Source: CAZOVK01 sp964583165 (GTDB lineage Bacteria > Bacillota > Clostridia > Lachnospirales > WRAX01). From it: a stretch of DNA of 58,871 bases. The stretch spans positions 1 to 58,871 of the forward strand of contig CAZOVK010000005.1 of NCBI GenBank assembly GCA_964583165.1, written 5' to 3'. Every line of letters begins with the position of its first letter. Position 1 is the stretch's first letter. The position numbers and the translations under genes were made by a program. Of the stretch, positions 39,930 through 46,793 are shown piece after piece. The notes below the pieces were generated by a model. The model saw only the letters and a list, made by a program, of their open reading frames with translations, ran no database searches and had not been told where the DNA came from.

Positions 39930-40841
39930 ATGTGTTTGTCAGCATTGTTGATTGGTATAGATGAAGTACCCGAGATTTTGTGTAATGAAATGTTGTTTAA
40001 CTTAACCCATGTGACGAATGAAGAAGCCGCCGGTTTGAGCGGTCTTTTTGACGTTTGCGTATGCGGTGAGGGAGTTGATTTAGAAGAAAGCGAGCGTTTT
40101 GCGCCCGTTGTGGTTGGTGTTAATGACTGTGCGGAGGTTCTGCTTGCGCTCGTACAAGGGGTTTTATATACAGCGGCTGACTATGAGATGGGAGATTTGA
40201 AAATCATCACGCGGTATTACCCCGCGGCATCTGTTTCGGGCGATTTCATGGCTGTTCGCGAACTGGGCGAGGAGCTTTACGCCGTCATGCTCGGTGATGT
40301 GAGTGGGCATGGCATGAAGGCGGGAATGCTCACGCCGCTTGTGTATAAGATATTTGTTGAAACACTAAACGAACACACCATGCCACCGCAATTCCTTTAT
40401 GCGTTCAACAACGCGCTGTGTGACCACTTAGAGGCGGCGGGAGGGCTACATTATGCCTGTTTGTGTTACGGTGTATTCGACACGCGCCGCAAGCGTTTCT
40501 ATTTCGCAAACGCGGGTATGCCGTTCGCGTACACGGCAGGTTATGGCATATGGCCTACAGAGATTGAAGCCGTAGGAACCCCTGCCGGAATGTTGCATGG
40601 CACAAACTATGAACAGCATATTGTCGAGTATGAACACGGTGACGTGTTTTTGCTGTATACAGACGGTCTTTCTGATAACCGTTTCAAGCGTGACGCGTTT
40701 GGGTTCTATGAAACAGTCACGAAAATATTGGGCACAGAAAACGCACCCGAAATGTTGGCTGACGACATCGCCGAGAGCTTTTTAGACAAACACCCGAACA
40801 GCCAAACGGACGATTTGAGTTTCATTGTGATAAAGCTATAG
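39930..40841 (+). CDS. PP2C-type (SpoIIE/RsbU) serine phosphatase
   Basis: 303 residues. N-terminal 80 residues are not recognised (possibly a degenerate receiver-like sensor). The phosphatase domain has PAASVSGDFMAV, MLGDVSGHGMKAGML, LLYTDGLSD and QTDDLSFIVIK, the Asp residues for two metals. Expected to dephosphorylate the STAS protein of this operon. No sigma factor or other obvious output gene follows, so the target is elsewhere. Confidence 0.9.
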   Translation: MCLSALLIGIDEVPEILCNEMLFNLTHVTNEEAAGLSGLFDVCVCGEGVDLEESERFAPVVVGVNDCAEVLLALVQGVLYTAADYEMGDLKIITRYYPAASVSGDFMAVRELGEELYAVMLGDVSGHGMKAGMLTPLVYKIFVETLNEHTMPPQFLYAFNNALCDHLEAAGGLHYACLCYGVFDTRRKRFYFANAGMPFAYTAGYGIWPTEIEAVGTPAGMLHGTNYEQHIVEYEHGDVFLLYTDGLSDNRFKRDAFGFYETVTKILGTENAPEMLADDIAESFLDKHPNSQTDDLSFIVIKL

Positions 40842-40864
40842 TATAGAAAAAGGCGAGTTAACGC

Positions 40865-41353
40865 ATGGGCATTGAATTTAGGAAAATCAGTGAGTTTAAC
40901 AGAGGAAAATTGTTTGATTTGTTGGCTGATGCCTACTCATTTGACAGCAGATGTGAGCATTTTTGGGGTTTTAGTTGGCGCGAGTTCGACGATTTTTTCT
41001 TCGACAACTTAGAGATAGCCGACAGATGTGGGTTTATTACGACATTAAATGAAGAAGCCATCGGATTCGTTTCATATGACCCCAGAAATATGCCTGAACA
41101 TGTGATAATCGGGCATAATTGTATTGCTTCAAGATACAAGGGTTTTGGATATGGAAAAACACAACTACAAGAAGCGATTAAGCGGATTTCAGAGAGAAAC
41201 CCACGAAGAATCTTAGTGACTACGAATGAGGGGTTATTCCCTGCCTCTCGCATGTATGAGAGTGTCGGGTTTAAGCTTATGCAAAGGCGACCGAATGATG
41301 GTATTGAGGCGTTTATAGGCGAATACATAGACTATGTATATCAATTAAATTAG
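40865..41353 (+). CDS. GNAT-family N-acetyltransferase
   Basis: 162 residues. It has the acetyl-CoA loop pattern IASRYKGFGYGKTQLQEAIK (R/Q-x-x-G-x-G/A), preceded by the strand AIGFVSYDPRNMPEHVIIGH and followed by SRMYESVGFKLMQRR. The acceptor is unknown. AGGCGAG upstream. AT-richer than the genes before it. The next gene begins immediately, so the two are likely cotranscribed. Confidence 0.88.
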   Translation: MGIEFRKISEFNRGKLFDLLADAYSFDSRCEHFWGFSWREFDDFFFDNLEIADRCGFITTLNEEAIGFVSYDPRNMPEHVIIGHNCIASRYKGFGYGKTQLQEAIKRISERNPRRILVTTNEGLFPASRMYESVGFKLMQRRPNDGIEAFIGEYIDYVYQLN

Positions 41354-41354
41354 G

Positions 41355-41861
41355 ATGGGGATGGATACTATGGGGAAAAACAGAACAGTAACCGCTACAT
41401 TCACAACAAAGCCCGCCCGCAAGCTAATAATTAAGCGCGGCATAATATCAACAGACTATTTCAGCTACTGTGAAGAAATCGGTTGTGACATCTGGGATAC
41501 GTTGGAGGGTGTGAAGAATCGCTTAGACAAGGTTTCGTTTGTCGTCTTACCTGAGTTTTTAGCAGAGGGGAAATCAAAGGTAGGTTGCGCGGTTGAAGTG
41601 CCCGTTGACTATGATTTAGACATACCTGAAGGTTGTGAAGTTATTGAGCTTAAAGAACATACCATGCTATGGTTTCAAGGTGCCCCATATGAGGATGAAA
41701 ACTTCCATGGTGAGGCTCACGCCGAGATAGCCGGTGCGATTCATGATTACAGACCAGAATCGTTTGGCTACAGGTTCGCGTATGACCTAGCCCCCGAATT
41801 TCACTATGGCACGACGACAAAAGACGGTTGCAGACAGTTGGTTCCCGTAATTGCCATATAA
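41355..41861 (+). CDS. Second GyrI-like/AraC effector-binding protein
   Basis: 168 residues, or slightly fewer if ATG 41361 or 41370 is used; the start is unclear because GGATGGGG overlaps the first candidates. The hydrophobic pattern KLIIKRG, VGCAVEVPVDYDLDIPEGCE, MLWFQGAPYED and FGYRFAYDLAPEFHYG fits the effector-binding domain of AraC-family regulators. No DNA-binding part. A distant cousin of the gene at 31465. Pairs with the GNAT gene. Confidence 0.65.
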   Translation: MGMDTMGKNRTVTATFTTKPARKLIIKRGIISTDYFSYCEEIGCDIWDTLEGVKNRLDKVSFVVLPEFLAEGKSKVGCAVEVPVDYDLDIPEGCEVIELKEHTMLWFQGAPYEDENFHGEAHAEIAGAIHDYRPESFGYRFAYDLAPEFHYGTTTKDGCRQLVPVIAI

Positions 41862-41876
41862 AAAGTATAAATGTAA

Positions 41877-41903
41877 AGAAGCCGTCATATAATGACGGCT
41901 TCT
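41877..41903. terminator. Bidirectional terminator
   Basis: 12-bp perfect stem AGAAGCCGTCAT/ATGACGGCTTCT with loop ATA, between the converging GyrI-like gene and the SpoIID-like gene. Confidence 0.9.
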
Positions 41904-41907
41904 TCTA

Positions 41908-43548
41908 TCAATACCCAATCGTAACGCCTGTATAGTAATACTTAATAATCTGCTCAGCCGTGAAACCGGCCGCCGCCATACCGCGCGCGCCGTGTTGTGA
42001 CAGACCTACACCATGCCCCCAGCCCATGCCGATGATTTTTAAGGTTGGGCCGCTTGATGTGAGAGAGCCACCCGCAATCACCATGCCGGAACTCGGCGTG
42101 CCGCTTGTCAGCCCTTTTGTCGCTGTTGAACTCTGAACGGTGACATTACCGCCGACGGGCAGGGGCGCGCCCTCTGACGTAATTGCATATGCCTTGCTTA
42201 TGTCTATCGTGAAGTTGCCGCCGCTTGCGGTTATGCTTACGTTATTGTTCGGTGTTGCGGCTGTGGAGTTTGCGAACGTCGCCGAGCCGTCAGAAATCAT
42301 ATAAAGCCGCGAATCTAGAGAACCACCCGCTGAACCCGCGAAGAACGTGCGGGTTTGTTCTTTTGTGAGTATGCGCCTTCCGTTTGTACCTATGAGTGTC
42401 AGCTCCATAACGCGCCCGCCGTCTGCTTGTTTCGTTATCATTGCGCCCGTTACGTTGCCGATATTATAACCGGCGGCGTTTGACAGTTGGGTGATTTCTG
42501 ACCACGCGAACTCGCGCGTCCATTGCTTGCCGGTTGTGTCGAATGGGTCAGAAACACCTCGCAAGTAGGGTAGGTTGTTCGACCAGACGTTCTCACTGCT
42601 TGCCGTAAAACCACCCGCGCTACTCGAAAACACCGCGTCTATAAGTTGATTGTTATAATAAATGAGCTGACCGCTAGTCGCGTCAACTGCCGCGCTGGAG
42701 TGGGCGTTTTCTTGGGTTGCGCCGTTATAGACTTGGCAGTGAACCGTGTCGCAAAGGTCATAGCCATGCGCCTTGTGATACCCGATATGGCTTTGAGCAT
42801 ATGTGCGCGAGATGAGCGCTTGCGCCTTGATGGCCTCTGTTGGCCATGACGACGGCATTTCAGACGGCACGCAGGCGTATAAATACTCATCCATGTTGAT
42901 TATGCTGACGGGTGTGAAGCCGCCGGTTGTGCGCCCGAACTCAAGAATGCCACGGTATTGGCGTGTCAGGCCGAGTTTGATGACTGTGCCGTCGGCCGCC
43001 TTGATTTGGGTTTTGTAAGAGCCGCCCAGTAAGTAACCCAAGCCGCTTTTCCCCGTCAAAACGATCATACCCGCCGTGTTCGTAATCTGTTCAGTGGGAA
43101 CAGCCACCGAATGGGCAATACTTCCCGCTTCTGCCGTGCTGTAACCGCCGAGAGCGACAAACCAAAGCCCAGAAGCGTCTAACATTGCGACGGACTTATA
43201 CCCCGCATTCCCGTAAAGAATCGCCTGTGTCGCGGCCTCATGGTATGTGCCGTAGGGCTGATTCAGCTTAACAAACACGCCTGACGGCGCGGCGACCGTG
43301 AAACCGCTTGCGTCAGTGACCGTACCATACGCCAAAAACCCCGACGCGCCCGAAAAACCCACGTCAAGGCTAGTGTTTAATATGCTCGCGCTCGATATGT
43401 TGCTAAACTGTGACTCTAACCCCACACGCAATGATGTTTGAGCGGCACTCACGCGGTTATCGCCTATAAAAAGAAAGACGACCGCACAGACAGCAAAAAC
43501 CAATCCCAGCCGTTTCAGTAATAGAAAGAATGTTTGCAAATCTGACAT
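41908..43548 (-). CDS. SpoIID/LytB domain secreted protein
   Basis: 546 residues. N-terminal membrane anchor or signal (LGLVFAVCAVVFLFIGDN), a SPOR-like region of about 180 residues, then the SpoIID core: NMDEYLYACVPSEMPSSWP, EAIKAQALISRTYAQ and SSSAGGFTASSENVW, ending GWGHGVGLSQHGARGMAAAG. SpoIID-type enzymes are lytic transglycosylases that cleave denuded glycan during engulfment; LytB-like ones modulate autolysins. It is longer than sporulation SpoIID and not next to spoIIIE/spoIIR, so I do not call it spoIID proper. Confidence 0.9.
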   Translation of the reverse strand: MSDLQTFFLLLKRLGLVFAVCAVVFLFIGDNRVSAAQTSLRVGLESQFSNISSASILNTSLDVGFSGASGFLAYGTVTDASGFTVAAPSGVFVKLNQPYGTYHEAATQAILYGNAGYKSVAMLDASGLWFVALGGYSTAEAGSIAHSVAVPTEQITNTAGMIVLTGKSGLGYLLGGSYKTQIKAADGTVIKLGLTRQYRGILEFGRTTGGFTPVSIINMDEYLYACVPSEMPSSWPTEAIKAQALISRTYAQSHIGYHKAHGYDLCDTVHCQVYNGATQENAHSSAAVDATSGQLIYYNNQLIDAVFSSSAGGFTASSENVWSNNLPYLRGVSDPFDTTGKQWTREFAWSEITQLSNAAGYNIGNVTGAMITKQADGGRVMELTLIGTNGRRILTKEQTRTFFAGSAGGSLDSRLYMISDGSATFANSTAATPNNNVSITASGGNFTIDISKAYAITSEGAPLPVGGNVTVQSSTATKGLTSGTPSSGMVIAGGSLTSSGPTLKIIGMGWGHGVGLSQHGARGMAAAGFTAEQIIKYYYTGVTIGY

Positions 43549-43569
43549 TCCTACCTCTTTTATATAGAC

Positions 43570-43591
43570 AGAGCGGGCAAACGCCCGCTCT
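43570..43591 (-). terminator. Hairpin after tsf
   Basis: AGAGCGGGC-AAAC-GCCCGCTCT, 9-bp perfect stem between tsf and the SpoIID-like gene on the same (minus) strand; the following minus-strand sequence is GTCTATATAAAAG, so the U-tract is poor. Confidence 0.7.
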
Positions 43592-43615
43592 AATAGGTCT
43601 TCTATTTTAGGTCTA

Positions 43616-44545
43616 TTATTTCATTGCCTGACTGACGGCCGCCGCGAAGTCTTCTTCTTTCTTCTCGATACCCTCGCCGCGCTCATAACACGCGAAACGA
43701 ACGATACCAACGGGAGCGCCAACTTCTTTCGAAACCTGCGCCATATAAGTGGCAACATTGATTTCTTGGTCTTTAACATAAACTTGGTCAACCAAGCAGA
43801 TTTCTTTGAGGTTCTTGTCGAGCTTGCCTGTTATCATCTTCTCAACAACGGCTTCGGGCTTGCCTTCGGCGCGACCTTCGTTGATGATGAGTTGTTTGAT
43901 GATGGCTGTTTCTTTCTCGATGAAATCGCCCGAGATATGCTCACGCGACACATACTGAGGCAGAAGAGCGGCAATCTGCATACATACGTTCTTACCCGCT
44001 TCGTCAACGAGTTCGGCGTGTTTCTCAGCCGATAATTCCGCAAGAACGGCAATCTTGCCACCGCCGTGAATGTATGTGTAAAGGTGTGTGTTCGCGTTCG
44101 CCACAAAACGAGCGAAACGGCGGATTGTCATCTTTTCGCCGATTGTCGCGATTTTTTGTGTCAACACGTCATTGATTGTGCCGTCGGCGAAATTCGCCTT
44201 TTCTTGCAAGAACGCCTCAACGTCAGCGGCTTCGCTGACAAGAAGCTGGTTAGCTACATTCTCGACAAAAGCGCGGAAGTCAGCGTTTTTAGCGACGAAG
44301 TCTGTTTCACAGTTAATTTCAACAACAACGCCAACCTTGCCGTTGTCAGAAATAACCGTATGAACAAGACCTTCGGCAGCAATACGGCTCGCCTTTTTAG
44401 CCGCCGCCGCAAGCCCTTTTTCACGCAGGAAGTCAACGGCCTTTTTGATGTCGCCGTTAGTTTCTGTCAGAGCCTTCTTGCAGTCAAGCATACCCGCGCC
44501 CGTCATAGCGCGCAGTTCCTGTACCATTGCGGCTGTGATAGCCAT
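43616..44545 (-). CDS. tsf: Translation elongation factor Ts
   Basis: 309 residues from ATG 44545 (MAITAAMVQELRAMTGAGML) with GGAGTGA upstream. Family marks: TGAGMLDCKKAL and VEINCETDFVAKN, the segment that inserts into EF-Tu. It exchanges GDP on EF-Tu. Second gene of rpsB-tsf, as in almost all bacteria. Confidence 0.98.
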   Translation of the reverse strand: MAITAAMVQELRAMTGAGMLDCKKALTETNGDIKKAVDFLREKGLAAAAKKASRIAAEGLVHTVISDNGKVGVVVEINCETDFVAKNADFRAFVENVANQLLVSEAADVEAFLQEKANFADGTINDVLTQKIATIGEKMTIRRFARFVANANTHLYTYIHGGGKIAVLAELSAEKHAELVDEAGKNVCMQIAALLPQYVSREHISGDFIEKETAIIKQLIINEGRAEGKPEAVVEKMITGKLDKNLKEICLVDQVYVKDQEINVATYMAQVSKEVGAPVGIVRFACYERGEGIEKKEEDFAAAVSQAMK

Positions 44546-44609
44546 AAAAATCACTCCGTTCTATTAAAAGCCTGGGCAAAACGTGTTGCCCGCGGCTATA
44601 AGTCAAATC

Positions 44610-45353
44610 TTAATAGTCTGTAATCTCTTCGTCTTTATCGGGCACATCTTCGTCAGCCGATTCATACGCCTGACCTTGACGTGTTTCAATAACCGCGTCT
44701 GCAATCTTGCCCGCAAGCAGTTTCACGGCGCGGATAGCGTCGTCATTGGCGGGTATGATATAATCCACATCGTCGGGGTCACAGTTGGTGTCAACGATAC
44801 CGACAATCGGAATACCAAGGCTTTGGGCTTCGAGAACCGCGATATGCTCCTTGCGTGGGTCAACAATGAACATGACAGTCGGCAGTTTCTCCATGTTTTC
44901 GATACCGCCAAGGTTGCGTTGAAGCTTTTCCATCTCGTGGAGAAGCTGGGCGACTTCCTTTTTGGGCAGAACGTCAAACATGCCGTCATTTTGCATCTTT
45001 TTAAGCTGTTTCAAACGCGCGATACGTGACTTAATCGTGCGGAAGTTTGTAAGCATACCGCCGAGCCAACGCTCGTTGACATAATGCATACCGCAACGTT
45101 CGGCTTCTTCTTTAATCGAATCCTGTGCCTGTTTCTTTGTGCCTACAAACAGAATTGTGCCGCCGTCGGCGAGCAAATCGCGCACGGCTAAATACGCGTC
45201 ATCCACTTTCTTGACTGTCTTTTGCAAGTCAATAATGTGAATCCCGTTACGTTCGGCGAAGATATACTCCGCCATTTTGGGATTCCAGCGTTTGGTCTGA
45301 TGACCAAAGTGTACGCCGGCTTCCAAGAGCTGTTTCATTGATACGACGCTCAT
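44610..45353 (-). CDS. rpsB: 30S ribosomal protein S2 (uS2)
   Basis: 247 residues from ATG 45353 (MSVVSMKQLLEAGVHFGHQT), with GGAGGTG upstream. Contains RWNPKMAEYIFAERNGIHII, RWLGGMLTNFRTIKSRI and VDTNCDPDDVDYIIPANDDA. Late-binding 30S protein. Cotranscribed with tsf from the promoter at 45547-45575. Confidence 0.98.
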   Translation of the reverse strand: MSVVSMKQLLEAGVHFGHQTKRWNPKMAEYIFAERNGIHIIDLQKTVKKVDDAYLAVRDLLADGGTILFVGTKKQAQDSIKEEAERCGMHYVNERWLGGMLTNFRTIKSRIARLKQLKKMQNDGMFDVLPKKEVAQLLHEMEKLQRNLGGIENMEKLPTVMFIVDPRKEHIAVLEAQSLGIPIVGIVDTNCDPDDVDYIIPANDDAIRAVKLLAGKIADAVIETRQGQAYESADEDVPDKDEEITDY

Positions 45354-45359
45354 AGCGCA

Positions 45360-45575
45360 CCTCCAATAGGTTTTTTCCTCCACAACCGGAAACAATCGGG
45401 AGTGTGTGTTTTTAGTAAAGGCATTCTGAGACCGTGGATATGGGGGAAGCGCAAATGCTTTTGCGCGTTTTGACCGACATAAACACGGATTGAAAAGCCT
45501 TTACTAAGCCTAACCCAAAAAACGGGCTAAGCCCAGTACAACAGATAGTTTAACACATAGTGACAACTTTGGCAA
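45360..45575 (-). promoter_or_regulatory. Promoter and structured leader of rpsB-tsf
   Basis: Minus strand: TTGCCA (45575-45570)-17-TAAACT (45552-45547). The leader of about 185 bases carries an 11-bp closing stem TTAGTAAAGGC/GCCTTTACTAA (about 45500-45510 and 45413-45423) around an inner GCGCAAAA/TTTGCGC-like hairpin, and a GGGCTTAGCCC element near the 5' end. Such rpsB leaders bind S2 for autoregulation in several phyla; that it does so here is inference. Confidence 0.65.
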
Positions 45576-45619
45576 GTAAAATTACTACAAAATTCAGCCA
45601 AAAAACGCCGAAATTTCCC

Positions 45620-45648
45620 TTGACATTGCGAATCTGTTAATATATAAT
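45620..45648 (+). promoter_or_regulatory. Consensus promoter of the tRNA-Arg gene
   Basis: TTGACA (45620-45625)-17-TATAAT (45643-45648), perfect consensus, 13 bases before the tRNA. Confidence 0.9.
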
Positions 45649-45661
45649 TTTAACGCAATGT

Positions 45662-45734
45662 CCGTCTGTAGCTCAGAGGATAGAGCAGCGGTTTCCTAAA
45701 CCGTTGGTCGGGGGTTCGACTCCCTTCAGGCGGG
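45662..45734 (+). tRNA. tRNA-Arg (anticodon CCT)
   Basis: 73 bases fold as a cloverleaf. The acceptor CCGTCTG pairs fully (with one G-U) with CAGGCGG. The D-arm contains TAGCTCAGAGGATAGAGC. Anticodon stem GCGGT/ACCGT has loop TTCCTAA, and the T-arm is GGGGG-TTCGACT-CCCTT. Discriminator G; CCA is not encoded. It reads AGG codons. Confidence 0.95.
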
Positions 45735-45742
45735 TAACTGGC

Positions 45743-45775
45743 GCCCCGGAAATCAAGGTTTCTGGGGCTTTATTA
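45743..45775 (+). terminator. Terminator of tRNA-Arg
   Basis: GCCCCGGAAA-TCAAGG-TTTCTGGGGC (10 bp with G-U) then TTTATTATA. A related hairpin recurs at 46702-46736 after the decayed tRNA copy. Confidence 0.9.
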
Positions 45776-45982
45776 TACTCGGCAAAAAATTGTTTGTTCT
45801 TCGGTGTGAATTTGAGAAATGGTGAATCTGGGTAATTATCGGTTTTTATGTGATTGGCATAATCGGGAATTTTGATAGAGATTAGAAAAGTTGCAGAAGG
45901 AATTGAGTAGACGGCAGTAAGCCCGCGCCCGACGCGGATTTGCTATATTTCACAAATCACATTAAACCAAGGAGGAACAAAC

Positions 45983-46624
45983 ATGAAGAAGTACATCACT
46001 GTTTATCTAGCCGGCATAATAACAGCCGCTGTAATCCTGTCGGCGACGCCTGTATTCGCCGAAACCGGTAAAACCATTGACGCCGTATTCGGTCTTGTCA
46101 AGCTGGTTGTAAATGGAAAGCCCGTAGACAAGGAAACCCTAGCTTACAACGGCACTACATATGTACCGTTGAGAGCCGCCGCAGAAATCTTCGGCTTAGA
46201 AGTAAACTATGACGACAAAACAAAGACAGCATATTTGGGCGCTGCCCCTGTCGCAAGCGGCGGGAATACTCTTACTGTTGACGGTGACTTTAAGGTTACA
46301 TATAAGAGCTTCTCGTTGGTAAAGGACTATAAGGGCAATGACGCGATTATGATAACATACGACTTTACAAACCTTAACCCCGAAGAAGCTCAATCGTTCA
46401 TGATTGCTGTTGGGGACAGACTTTATCAAGATGGCATACAACTGGAAATGGCCGTAACAGGCGAGTCTGAGAACACCATGACATCAGTTAAAAACGGCGC
46501 AACCGTGACCGTGAAAACCGCTTATCTGCTTCGAAATACTCAATCGCCGATTGAGATTGAATTGAAAGAACTGTTCAGTTTCTCGAGTAATAATAAAGTA
46601 ACTATCAATGTCGCTATTAAGTAA
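45983..46624 (+). CDS. Secreted protein: stalk (copper amine oxidase N-terminal-like) domain + DUF5067-like domain
   Basis: 213 residues. Signal peptide MKKYITVYLAGIITAAVILS ending near FAE. The first domain has the stalk pattern VNGKPVDKETLAYNGTTYVP...RAAAEIFGLEVNYDDKTKTAYLG. The second (VTYKSFSLVKDYKGNDAIMI, TYDFTNLNPEEAQSFM, YQDGIQLE) matches my memory of DUF5067, an immunoglobulin-like fold of Firmicute surface proteins. No lipobox or sortase signal, so probably secreted. AAGGAGG upstream. Sits between tRNA-Arg and its decayed copy. Confidence 0.8.
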   Translation: MKKYITVYLAGIITAAVILSATPVFAETGKTIDAVFGLVKLVVNGKPVDKETLAYNGTTYVPLRAAAEIFGLEVNYDDKTKTAYLGAAPVASGGNTLTVDGDFKVTYKSFSLVKDYKGNDAIMITYDFTNLNPEEAQSFMIAVGDRLYQDGIQLEMAVTGESENTMTSVKNGATVTVKTAYLLRNTQSPIEIELKELFSFSSNNKVTINVAIK

Positions 46625-46638
46625 GTATTATAAATAAC

Positions 46639-46690
46639 GGTAGAGCGACATGCCTAAGCGCACAATCGGGGGTTAGACTCCCTTTTGGCA
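46639..46690 (+). pseudogene. Decayed tRNA-Arg copy (D-arm to T-arm)
   Basis: GGTAGAGC, then ATGCCTAAGC, then TCGGGGGTTAGACTCCCTT align in order with GGATAGAGC, TTTCCTAAAC and TCGGGGGTTCGACTCCCTT of the tRNA-Arg at 45662. The CCTAA of the anticodon loop is kept, but the 5' acceptor strand is gone and the TTCGA loop is changed to TTAGA. An inverted repeat CCTAAGCG/CGCTTAGG (46653-46660/46691-46698) now encloses it. Confidence 0.6.
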
Positions 46691-46701
46691 CGCTTAGGGA
46701 A

Positions 46702-46736
46702 GGCTTCGGAAATCACGAGTTTTCGGAGCCTTTTTT
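46702..46736 (+). terminator. Terminator after the tRNA remnant
   Basis: GGCTTCGGAAA-TCACGAG-TTTTCGGAGCC then TTTTTT. Its loop side CGGAAATCA is shared with the tRNA-Arg terminator, supporting common origin by duplication. Confidence 0.88.
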
Positions 46737-46793
46737 ACCTAGAATGAGGTCTAATTGCACTTAGCGCCATTGATTACAAAAGGGGGATACGAA

